From: Nocardia macrotermitis
Lineage (GTDB): Bacteria; Actinomycetota; Actinomycetes; Mycobacteriales; Mycobacteriaceae
Direction of reading: 5' to 3'
NCBI RefSeq assembly: GCF_009604405.1
Contig: NZ_WEGK01000010.1
Coordinates: 248,001-312,000 of the forward strand
Length of the DNA stretch: 64,000 nucleotides
Positions 42,792 to 50,510 of this stretch are shown one piece after another. Every line of letters begins with the position of its first letter. Positions within the stretch are counted from its first letter, which is position 1. A program made the position numbers and the translations under genes. The notes below the pieces were generated by a model, which made no database searches, was not told where the DNA came from, and saw nothing but the letters and a program-made list of their open reading frames with translations.

Positions 42792-43925
42792 TCACGAGTT
42801 CGCCACCTTCAGATGGCCACGCAGGCGATGGAGGTCGAATTCGTTGTCCTCGCGCAGTGCGGTGGCGAAGGCGCGTAGTTCGCGTAGTGCCGCGCCGACG
42901 GGGGCGAGGCCGAGGAAGTCCTTGGTTACCGGTGGACCCCACTGGGACAGGCCGGAGGCTGTCATCGGAGCCCAGCCGGGTTCGAGGGTGTTGTCGAACA
43001 GGTCGCCGTCGGTGAAGTGTTCGACCATGAAGCCGTCGGGGTCACGCCAGTAGTCGAAGATCTGGCTGCCCTGGATATGGCGGCCGATTCCCCAGGACCG
43101 CCGAAACCCGTTCTCCCGCAAGTATTCTCCTCCTGCCGCCAGCGCATCCAGATCACTGACCTGGTAGGCGGAATGCACGTACTTGTCCGCCGGGCCGAGC
43201 ATCAACGCCAGGGTGTGATGATCGGTGGGCGTGCCGCCGAGGTCGCAGCGGATGAAACTCATCACCGGGCCGCGCTCACGCCGACCGCCGTGGTAGAGGA
43301 AGTCGCTGACGATCAGGCCCAGATGCTCGAGATACCAATCCAGCGTCTGCCGATAGCGGGTGGTCTGCACCACCACATGTCCGAGCCGCTGCACCCGCGC
43401 GGGGGCTCGCGGGGGCCGCTGCACCGCACCGACCCGCGCGACATCGTGCCAGGTGTTGATCGTAAGTGGTTGTTGCGCAGGCAATTCCGCCAGCACACCG
43501 ACATCCGCGACGACCCGGACACGCAGACCGTTCGGATCGCGCAGATCGACCGCGTACCCGGAAAGAGTTTCCGGCAGCGGAGCCGGTGAACTCCCGCCCA
43601 CCTCGGCCAGTCGCAGCAGATCCGCCGAATCCGCAGCGCGAAATGCCGGACCGATGAACCGCGACCGCACACCTCGGCGGATCAGCACACACGGCGAGCC
43701 CGGATCGGTTCCCCGCAAATGCAACTCGGCCTCGGTCCGCAACGCGGTCGTGAAACCGAATGCGCGCGCGAATATTTCGGCGTCGTCGAGGTCGGGCTTC
43801 TCGAACTCCAGCCACGCCAGGTCGCGCACCTTCACCACCGGGTTGCGCGCCCGGCCGGGATGTTCACCCGGCAGCGCGCCCGCTTCGCTGTGCAGATCTG
43901 AGTGCACATCGTGATGGCCGTTCAT
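42792..43925 (-). CDS. VOC-fold extradiol dioxygenase-like protein
   Basis: A 377-residue two-domain glyoxalase/bleomycin-type protein. The C-terminal domain carries the metal ligands of type I extradiol dioxygenases: His183 (LGHVVVQT), His236 or His237 (DHHTLALM) and Glu302 (FMVEHF). The N-terminal VOC domain starts near AWLEFEKPDLDDAEIFAR. The ring-cleavage acid-base residues are not all identifiable, so catechol 2,3-dioxygenase activity is likely but not certain. It is divergent from a TetR gene across a palindrome. No meta-cleavage hydrolase is adjacent. Confidence 0.85.
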   Translation of the reverse strand: MNGHHDVHSDLHSEAGALPGEHPGRARNPVVKVRDLAWLEFEKPDLDDAEIFARAFGFTTALRTEAELHLRGTDPGSPCVLIRRGVRSRFIGPAFRAADSADLLRLAEVGGSSPAPLPETLSGYAVDLRDPNGLRVRVVADVGVLAELPAQQPLTINTWHDVARVGAVQRPPRAPARVQRLGHVVVQTTRYRQTLDWYLEHLGLIVSDFLYHGGRRERGPVMSFIRCDLGGTPTDHHTLALMLGPADKYVHSAYQVSDLDALAAGGEYLRENGFRRSWGIGRHIQGSQIFDYWRDPDGFMVEHFTDGDLFDNTLEPGWAPMTASGLSQWGPPVTKDFLGLAPVGAALRELRAFATALREDNEFDLHRLRGHLKVANS

Positions 43926-43954
43926 CGATTGTCCCCTTCCGCCTCACTCCCCAC

Positions 43955-43978
43955 AGATTGAACAGTAGTGTTCAATCT
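43955..43978. promoter_or_regulatory. 24-bp TetR operator of the extradiol gene
   Basis: AGATTGAACA, four bases (GTAG), then TGTTCAATCT: perfect ten-base arms. A further half-site GTGTTCATCA begins at 43988. It lies between the divergent dioxygenase-like and TetR genes, 30 bp from the former start. Confidence 0.8.
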
Positions 43979-44052
43979 GAGTCAATAGTGTTCATCACGG
44001 TATTATCGGGCTACGAGAGGAACGTTCACCCCAGACCGGCGAGGAGATTCGG

Positions 44053-44676
44053 GTGACCCCGACGGAGGCCAGGATCAACGCGGCGGCGATGCGACTGTTC
44101 GCCAGCCGCGGCGGTCCCGACGTGACGATGAGTGAGCTGGCCGAGGAGGCCCAGGTCGCCCGCGGAACCCTCTATCGGAACATCGAATCGGTCGAGAAGC
44201 TCTATTCCAGCCTCATCGACAGCATCACCACCGAGATCCACGCGGGCATCGCCGCCACGCTCGACAACACCGGCGCGGACGACCCCGCACTGCGGCTAGC
44301 AACCGGAATACGACTGTTCACCCGCCTGCCGCACGACAATCCCCCGCTCGGCAGGTTCGTGGTCCGGTTCGGCCTCACCGAGGAATCGCTGCACACCGTC
44401 CTGGCCGGACCACCCATGCGCGACATCGACACCGGGATCGCCACGGGCCGCTACACCGTGCCCGCCACGATGGCGTTGAGCATCGCATCACTGGTCGTCG
44501 GCAGCACGGTCAGCGCGATGGGTTCGGTGCTCGAAGGGCGTCAGACCTGGCGCGACGCCGGTTCGAGCATCGCCGAACTGATTCTGCGAGCGCTGGGCAT
44601 CGCGCCGGAGGAAGCCCGGCGGATCGCCACCGCGCACCTGCCTCGCCCCGCGGCTGAACCCCGCGCTTCCCGCTGA
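44053..44676 (+). CDS. TetR-family regulator divergent from the extradiol gene
   Basis: A 207-residue TetR protein with a GTG start. Helix-turn-helix MSELAEEAQVARGTLYRNIESVEKLYSSLIDSI; C-terminal hydrophobic helix ALSIASLVVGSTVSAMGS. It is probably the repressor binding the 24-bp palindrome between it and the extradiol-like gene. Confidence 0.9.
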   Translation: MTPTEARINAAAMRLFASRGGPDVTMSELAEEAQVARGTLYRNIESVEKLYSSLIDSITTEIHAGIAATLDNTGADDPALRLATGIRLFTRLPHDNPPLGRFVVRFGLTEESLHTVLAGPPMRDIDTGIATGRYTVPATMALSIASLVVGSTVSAMGSVLEGRQTWRDAGSSIAELILRALGIAPEEARRIATAHLPRPAAEPRASR

Positions 44677-44762
44677 GCAGAAACGCCACTCGGCGCCAGA
44701 CCCCCGCCCGGGTATTTTCCCAACGAAAGTCCAAGCAGCCCATCGCCGAACGGAAGCGCTTC

Positions 44763-45299
44763 ATGCCCATCCAGAGTCTGAACCACGCCGTCCTGTTCGT
44801 CTCCGACCTGGAGCGCTCGACCGCGTTCTACTGCGACGTCCTCGGATTCCGCCCGATCGGCCGAATTCCGGGAGGGGTGTTCCTGCAAGCGGCCGGGTCG
44901 GCCAACGACCACGACCTCGGGCTGTTCCAGGGCCCCGAGCAGACCTCCCGGCACGATACCGGCCGAGTAGGGCTGTACCACCTGGCATGGGAGGTCGACA
45001 CCCTCCGAGAGCTGGCACGGATCGGTGACGCACTGCGGACCGCCGGAGCACTGACCGGCGCCTCGAACCACGCCGTCACCAAATCCCTGTACGGAGCCGA
45101 TCCCGACGGTCTCGAATTCGAAGTGTGCTGGCTCGTGCCGGACTCGGCGATCGCGACAGAGCTGGCGAACATGACGACCCCCACCACACCACTGGACCTC
45201 ACCGCCGAGGCCGACCGATACGGCCTGGACACCCCCGGCGGCCCCCGCACGAATCACAAAGTCCCGCAACACTTTACCGCGAACCGAACCGACCACTAG
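44763..45299 (+). CDS. VOC family protein
   Basis: A 178-residue single VOC domain with a charged tail: LNHAVLFVSDLERSTAFYCDVLGF at the start, LYHLAWEVDT in the middle and DPDGLEFEVCW near residue 120. The metal positions of glyoxalase-type enzymes are present (His8, His79, Glu118 approximately), so it may be an active dioxygenase or isomerase. It is the first of three VOC genes in a row on the same strand. Confidence 0.85.
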   Translation: MPIQSLNHAVLFVSDLERSTAFYCDVLGFRPIGRIPGGVFLQAAGSANDHDLGLFQGPEQTSRHDTGRVGLYHLAWEVDTLRELARIGDALRTAGALTGASNHAVTKSLYGADPDGLEFEVCWLVPDSAIATELANMTTPTTPLDLTAEADRYGLDTPGGPRTNHKVPQHFTANRTDH

Positions 45300-45491
45300 C
45301 CGACCTACGTCGACGCCGGCAGACGTCGCGATGGATCCGTCGTACGCCCTCAGCACGCGGGCATCAGCGATCCGCCTTGCACCCTGCCGCCGATCTCGAA
45401 CACAGGTCGATGTCGCGTTTTTGCAATCGCACACGGCATCGATATTGCAGGCTGCTTGCTGACAGTAATTCTGCTGCGGAGAGGAAACCCC

Positions 45492-45860
45492 ATGGCGATC
45501 GCCACGTTGAAAATGCTCACTCTGGACAGCGCCGACGCCCGGCGAGACGCGGAATTCTGGGCAGCAGCGCTCGGCTGGAAGATCGCACACGCACAGGACG
45601 AATACGCCATGCTCACCGGCCCGGACCACGCACTCGGCTTCGGCACGATCCCCGACTACCAGCCACCGACCTGGCCGAACGAGAACGGCACCAAACAGTT
45701 CCACCTGGACCTGGCAGTCGAAGACCTCGACATCGCCAGCAAACAACTGGTCGAAATCGGCGCCACAGTACCGGATTTCCAACCCGGCGAGACCTGGCGC
45801 GTCCTACTCGACCCCAGCGGCCACCCCTTCTGCCTCACCCTCACCACCAACTGGGGCTAG
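45492..45860 (+). CDS. small VOC family protein
   Basis: A 122-residue VOC protein: MLTLDSADARRDAEFWAAALGW, FHLDLAVEDLD, DPSGHPFCL. The GHPFCL ending is typical of Nocardia/Streptomyces VOC proteins related to glyoxalase/antibiotic-binding proteins. ATG 45492 has GGAGAGGA upstream. It is about 47% identical in pattern to the next VOC gene, suggesting tandem duplication (visual comparison only). Confidence 0.88.
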   Translation: MAIATLKMLTLDSADARRDAEFWAAALGWKIAHAQDEYAMLTGPDHALGFGTIPDYQPPTWPNENGTKQFHLDLAVEDLDIASKQLVEIGATVPDFQPGETWRVLLDPSGHPFCLTLTTNWG

Positions 45861-45999
45861 CCAACCCGCGCGCCGCGATCACCATGCTCGACGGGGAAAC
45901 CGGGGCTGCTCCGCTGCGGCCTCGACCCCAGCATGCGCCGATCCGATGGCGGACTCCGTTGCCGAACCACCGAATTCCGCGGCTGGGAGCATATGCAGA

Positions 46000-46428
46000 A
46001 TGACCCCCACCGCCCGCCTGTTCGCCGTCACCATCGACTGCCCGAACCCCACCCGACTCGCCCAGTTCTATCAGGTGTTTCTCGGCGGGCAATTGCGCTC
46101 GGGCAGTCCGGATTTCGTCGTACTCACCAGCGACCACGGTGTCCGCCTCGACTTTCAACGCGTCGCCAACCATCAGCCACCGCCATGGCCCGACCCCTCC
46201 GCACCGCGCCGACTCCACCTCGACTTCGAGGTCGACGACCTCGCACCGACCGAACAGCACCTGATCCACCACGGTGCCACGCTCGCATCCCAGCAACCCG
46301 GCGGTCAGCGTTTCCGTGTCCTCGTCGACCCCGCCGGGCACCCGTTCTGCATCGCCACCGCGGCTGCGGCAGGAACACCGAGCGAAGGACCCTCCCGACC
46401 TGTCCGCAGAGTGCCCGCTGCGGGATGA
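46000..46428 (+). CDS. small VOC family protein
   Basis: A 142-residue VOC protein: FAVTIDCPNPTRLAQFYQVFLGG, LHLDFEVDDLAPTEQHL, DPAGHPFCI, parallel to the previous gene. ATG 46000 is chosen because the family starts here; GGGAG lies about ten bases upstream. The last 15 residues are arginine/proline-rich and not conserved. A ligand-binding or resistance role is possible. Confidence 0.85.
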   Translation: MTPTARLFAVTIDCPNPTRLAQFYQVFLGGQLRSGSPDFVVLTSDHGVRLDFQRVANHQPPPWPDPSAPRRLHLDFEVDDLAPTEQHLIHHGATLASQQPGGQRFRVLVDPAGHPFCIATAAAAGTPSEGPSRPVRRVPAAG

Positions 46429-46792
46429 GAATCATTGCGGCAGAACGCTATCCGACATCGACTCTTGCCGCGGAGTCGTCCACGAACTCTTCGAAACTCC
46501 GATCCATGCGGGAACATTCTGCCAGCGCTCCCATGAAGCATCGACCGGTTTCCCGGTACGCGGTACCGTGCGGTCGGTCTGTTCGGGCAGCGCTATCGAC
46601 CGCCCCTTCGCATCCCGACCGCGGAATAGAGCTCCCTCGGAACAAGTCCCCTCCGCCGGTCGAGCTGGAGCCGACCATTCACCCCGACCGGCTCGCTGAT
46701 CGGCCCGAGCGAAAGCCCGGACTCTACGATATCTTCCGGATCAGCGGCATCCGCGGCCGGGAATCAGCCGCTCTCGTCGGATCGCGCCATGC
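46429..46792. other. intergenic region, no supported gene
   Basis: A 364-bp gap between the last VOC gene and a convergent DUF6636-like gene. Several frames are open, but none shows a family motif or a ribosome-binding site. I see no terminator with a long stem. Confidence 0.5.
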
Positions 46793-47227
46793 TCACCGCA
46801 AGGTGTAAGCGTCGCGGGACAGGCGGAAGTAGTGACTGCCGGCGCTGCAATACATGTAGTCCGTGGTGCTGTAACACTCGACTTGTCCCACCCCCGTGGT
46901 GGTTTCGTAGCCGAGCACCGGCAGGCCCGGATCCGCCACCGTGTCTCCGGCGCAGGTGAACTGCGCCGCGCGGCCGACCGCCATGGTGACCGTGTGCCCG
47001 TAACCGCTTGCGCCACAACCACCTACCGGCTGCGCCGGCGGAGTGAACACGAAATCGCGGACATCGCAACGAACATCGGTACCGTCGGTGATCATGCAGG
47101 CGATATTGCCCGACGGGGACTGGAACCGGTCAAAGCTGTACTGCGGCCCTCCCGGATGGGCTCGGGCAGAGCCCGACGCCGACACCACCGCCCCTGCCGA
47201 CACGACCGCCAGAGTTGACCATCGCAT
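46793..47227 (-). CDS. secreted DUF6636-like protein
   Basis: A 144-residue exported protein. A Sec signal peptide (MRWSTLAVVSAGAVVSASGSARA) is cleaved probably after ARA. The mature part has FQSPSGNIACMITDGTDVRCDV and GQVECYS..., with six cysteines able to form disulfides. SPSGNIACM is the hallmark of the DUF6636 family in mycobacteria and Nocardia. AAAGGA precedes ATG 47227. Function is unknown. Confidence 0.85.
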   Translation of the reverse strand: MRWSTLAVVSAGAVVSASGSARAHPGGPQYSFDRFQSPSGNIACMITDGTDVRCDVRDFVFTPPAQPVGGCGASGYGHTVTMAVGRAAQFTCAGDTVADPGLPVLGYETTTGVGQVECYSTTDYMYCSAGSHYFRLSRDAYTLR

Positions 47228-47480
47228 GTGATCAATCCTTTCTCAGCAGACTCACTTGCCGTAATCATGCTCCCAGCAAGACCTTTCGAGAACCTTGCAC
47301 GGCCGCCGTTCGGCACATCCGCCGTCGACCGGCTCTTAGTCGTCACGGAAGCGACTGCGTCACAACGATTCCGGCTTGCGCACGGTGGCAGCCACGTGCC
47401 AACCGAGCACGCGGATGACGGTCAGCCCATCACCGTGACAGCGACCTGCCGAAGACAGCAACCGATGCCGGGATGGTATT

Positions 47481-48848
47481 TCAGAAGCGCCAGCGGGCCA
47501 GTTCGACCAGATCCGCAGGGTTGGCGTGGCGGTGGCGTTCGGCTTCGGCGCGGCGGACGGTCACCACGGAATCGTGCAGCTCCGGTCCCATCGCGGCGGA
47601 CAGTACGCGGGATTCGGCAAGACGGTCGGCAGCCTCGGCGGCGGTGGTCGGTAGACGCAGGACCCCGGCGGCGGTGCGGTCCGCGGGATCCCACGTCGCC
47701 GGGTCGCCGTGGATGTCCGGCGGCAGTCGCAGATCCTCGGCGATGCCCGCCAGCCCGGCCGCGATGACGGCGCCGACGGTGAGATACGGGTTGCCGGTGG
47801 CGTCGAAGCACTTGATCTCGGCGTTGGCCGCCTGTTCCTCGGTGCCGCGCAGTCCGGTGATGAAACGCAGTGCCGCCTCCCGGGTCTCGTGTCCCCAGCA
47901 CTGCCACACCCCGGCCCATCGGGACGGCTGCGACCTCAGGAAACTCGACGGATTGCCCGCGCCGACCGCGATCAGGGCCGGCAACTCCCGCAGCACCCCG
48001 GCCAGGAAACACTCACCGCCCGCCCGCATTCCGTAGGGCCCCTGCCCGCCGGTGAACAGTGAACCCTGCTCGTCGCGCACCGAAAAATGAAGGTGCGCAC
48101 CGGATCCCGCGCCGTCCGGATCGATACACGGCGCCAGTTGCGCACGCCAGCCGTACCGGGTCGCCAAGTGGCGGATGGTATGCCGTACCAGCACCACGTC
48201 GTCCGCGGCGGCCACCGGGTCGCCCGGCGCGATCGACAACTCGAGTTGCGAGAGCGCGTATTCCGGATGGAACTGCACCACCTCGATGCCCTGCCGGGTG
48301 AGCGCCTCGACCAACGCCACCGCATAGTCGGACACCCGGCCCAGCCGGATGATTCCGTACCCCGGACCCTCCACGACCGGGTCGAACTCCGTGGCGTCCG
48401 CGCCCAGAGCCCACTCGGTTTCGAACGCCATCGACAGCTCCAGCCCCATCTCGTGCGCGAGCTCCGCCTGCCGTGCGGCGAAACGCCGCTGGCAAGCCGC
48501 GAAACGAGTGCCGTCCTGGGTGAATTTGTCCGCCGGCGCCCACGCCCAACCGGGCTGAGCGGCCAACGCGGTCAACCGGGACAGATCGGGCACCAAGCGC
48601 AGGTCCCCATCGGGGCCGCCCAGATACCGGCCGGGCACCATCACATCATCGAAGCCGAACGTGTCGAAACACGGCGATACCCCCACCCCGAACCGAGCCG
48701 CGTCCGAAAGCCGCGCTCCCGGAACAGTTTTCACCCGCGTTATCCCGGCGTTGTCGACGAACGACAGGATGACCAACGTCGCGTCCACCTCATCGGCCGG
48801 AGGAGTGTCGGCCGGTATGCGATCCGGAGTCTGCGCCACGGCTTCCAC
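47481..48848 (-). CDS. glutamine synthetase-like ligase (GlnA-type)
   Basis: A 455-residue member of the glutamine synthetase family. N-terminal beta-grasp segment VDNAGITRVKTVP; metal-site glutamate in AFETEWALG; FHPEYALSQLELSI; the HLHFS metal-site histidine in GAHLHFSVRDE; and the ATP/glutamate loop NPSSFLRSQPSRWAGV. It differs from GlnA1/GlnA2 and fits the GlnA3/GlnA4-like actinobacterial group that ligates glutamate to polyamines or ethanolamine. No aldehyde dehydrogenase or amidotransferase partner is near. The GTG at 48848 is chosen because GAGG lies upstream; the frame reaches 49046 without family character. Confidence 0.85.
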   Translation of the reverse strand: MEAVAQTPDRIPADTPPADEVDATLVILSFVDNAGITRVKTVPGARLSDAARFGVGVSPCFDTFGFDDVMVPGRYLGGPDGDLRLVPDLSRLTALAAQPGWAWAPADKFTQDGTRFAACQRRFAARQAELAHEMGLELSMAFETEWALGADATEFDPVVEGPGYGIIRLGRVSDYAVALVEALTRQGIEVVQFHPEYALSQLELSIAPGDPVAAADDVVLVRHTIRHLATRYGWRAQLAPCIDPDGAGSGAHLHFSVRDEQGSLFTGGQGPYGMRAGGECFLAGVLRELPALIAVGAGNPSSFLRSQPSRWAGVWQCWGHETREAALRFITGLRGTEEQAANAEIKCFDATGNPYLTVGAVIAAGLAGIAEDLRLPPDIHGDPATWDPADRTAAGVLRLPTTAAEAADRLAESRVLSAAMGPELHDSVVTVRRAEAERHRHANPADLVELARWRF

Positions 48849-48947
48849 GCTAGCGCCTCGTCCTGGTCGCCGAGGCCGCGATGGTCTCGGATCCGTGCGC
48901 CAGGGTGGCACCACGACATCGCTTTCCCGATGGTCGATAGTGGTCGT

Positions 48948-49265
48948 ATGAAACGAGTACTCGCGTGTGCAGGAATCGCCGCCGCCGCTCTGCTCGCCGC
49001 GGCGCCACTGGCCTCCGCCGATTCGAATGACGTATTCGGCCCGCACGACTGGTCGAGCAGATTCGCCTCACAGAACAACGTGATGCTGTCCTCACGCATA
49101 CTGATCAGTCCCTACGGCACCACCCGACCGCTCATGTGCAGCGGCGGCGACGGCCACTACTCACTGTTCCCCCACGACTGCACCCAGAACGATGACAACG
49201 GCGTTCCACACCCCGTGGACCGCGCCATCCCGTTCGGCACCGGCGGCATCTACATCTACCGGTAA
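48948..49265 (+). CDS. small secreted hypothetical protein
   Basis: A 105-residue protein with a clear signal peptide (MKRVLACAGIAAAALLAAAP, cleavage probably after ASA near residue 24). The mature part is polar with two cysteines (MCSGGDGHY and PHDCTQNDD), probably one disulfide. It is divergent from the glutamine synthetase-like gene. I do not recognise a family. Confidence 0.75.
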   Translation: MKRVLACAGIAAAALLAAAPLASADSNDVFGPHDWSSRFASQNNVMLSSRILISPYGTTRPLMCSGGDGHYSLFPHDCTQNDDNGVPHPVDRAIPFGTGGIYIYR

Positions 49266-49749
49266 CCGACGGGGCCCTGCGCGCCGACTCCGCCACGACC
49301 ATCCTCGGCTGTCTTCACCGCGAGACGACGGCCCCGGGTACGACATCGGACCGCACGGGAGTGTCGGATCGCCGACCCTGTCGCACTTTCGGCAGGGCCG
49401 GGTGTTCCATCGAATAGGACTTTGCGGAGGCGGCGATGGCCCTGCAGGCGGCGTGCTGGTGTACGTGCGGTTCTCCGTACGCGCTCCGGCCCTGACGAAC
49501 CTGATGTTCGCGGCGAGGATGGACGACCCGTCCGCGGCGCCCGCGGACGCGGTCGGTTCGCGCATGGCCTTGGGTGAGGGTTTGAAGTAGCGGCGCAGGT
49601 TCTCGTGCCATGCCGCACTCGCCATCCGGCTTTGGTCGAATGCGAGGCAGCGGCGCCCCTGAAACCGGTGAACTCACATGACAACGCTCCGGTCGGTTCG
49701 CTCCGGCACGTCACACTCATAGCCGCGGCCCCTGCCCGCGCTCGTCGCG
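49266..49749. other. intergenic region, no supported gene
   Basis: A 484-bp gap between two convergent genes. Overlapping short frames occur on both strands, none with a ribosome-binding site, family motif or membrane/signal segment. No repeat or long hairpin was seen. Confidence 0.5.
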
Positions 49750-50424
49750 CTACGGCGAGCCCGTGGCGGCAGATGAACTCCGTTGGCGCTCTTCATCTAT
49801 CAGGGTGGTGAGGCCGGCGATCGTGATGCGCAGGGCGAGTTGGAAGCGCTGGTCTTGGTGGGTGGTGGTGACGGCCTGGATCGCTCGGGCCGAGAGCGGA
49901 TACCTGGTGGGATCGGGCGCCGCCGATTCGCTGGAATCCTCGGCACGCTCTCGCAGTTCGGCTAGTGCCTGTTCTTCGACACAGAAGCCGACGACGAAGT
50001 GTCGCAGCAGCATCGCGCACTGGGGTGCGAGATCCGGTGGTGTGCCTGCGTCGTGCAGGGCCTGGAGAAATGATTCGGTGATGTCGAAGGTGGCCGGGTC
50101 GGCGGCCAGGAATCCTGCGAACGCCCGCCCGCCGTCGCGGTGGCTGAGGATGGCCGCTCGGAGCGCACAGGCCCACCTGGTGAAGAGGTGCTGCCAGGGG
50201 GCGCGACGGTCGGCGGCGGTGATCGTCGCCGCCGCGTCGGCACTCATGGTCACCGCCATGGCGCGCAGGATCTCGCGCTTGGACTTGATGTGCCAGTACA
50301 GGGTTGGTGATTGGACACCAAGTTCGGCGGCCAACGCGCGCGTGGTGATGGCGTCGATGCCGCCGGTGTCGAGCAAGCGCAGTCCGGCGCGGGCAATGGC
50401 CTCTCGGGTCAGTTTCTTCGCCAC
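49750..50424 (-). CDS. TetR-family repressor with TetR_C-type ligand domain
   Basis: A 224-residue protein close to the true TetR branch: MAKKLTREAIARAGLRLLDTGGIDAITTRALAAELGVQSPTLYWHIKSKREIL, including the LYWH motif, and a C-terminal helical domain like TetR_C. It is divergent from an FAD-dependent monooxygenase, with tet-operator-like sequences between the starts. It probably represses the monooxygenase and responds to a polycyclic aromatic or antibiotic ligand. Confidence 0.9.
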   Translation of the reverse strand: MAKKLTREAIARAGLRLLDTGGIDAITTRALAAELGVQSPTLYWHIKSKREILRAMAVTMSADAAATITAADRRAPWQHLFTRWACALRAAILSHRDGGRAFAGFLAADPATFDITESFLQALHDAGTPPDLAPQCAMLLRHFVVGFCVEEQALAELRERAEDSSESAAPDPTRYPLSARAIQAVTTTHQDQRFQLALRITIAGLTTLIDEERQRSSSAATGSP

Positions 50425-50452
50425 CTGGTCAATCTATCATCGAACCAGTACT

Positions 50453-50490
50453 CTCTATCAACGATAGGGATCTAATTATCGTTGATAGAG
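50453..50490. promoter_or_regulatory. 38-bp palindrome built of two tet-operator-like sites
   Basis: CTCTATCAACGATA (50453-50466) and TATCGTTGATAGAG (50477-50490) are perfect inverted repeats around ten bases. Each arm is itself close to the tet operator half-site pattern CTATCA...GATAG. The site lies between the divergent TetR and monooxygenase genes, 20 bp before the latter. Confidence 0.85.
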
Positions 50491-50510
50491 CAGTGATCGA
50501 GGAGTTCGAG

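Noticed and set aside
46429..46792. Additional gene between the VOC and DUF6636-like genes
   Set aside because: Open frames exist but overlap one another on both strands, with no ribosome-binding site or motif.
48087..48947. Long N-terminal extension of the small secreted protein
   Set aside because: The frame is the antisense of the glutamine synthetase gene; the signal peptide starts at 48948.
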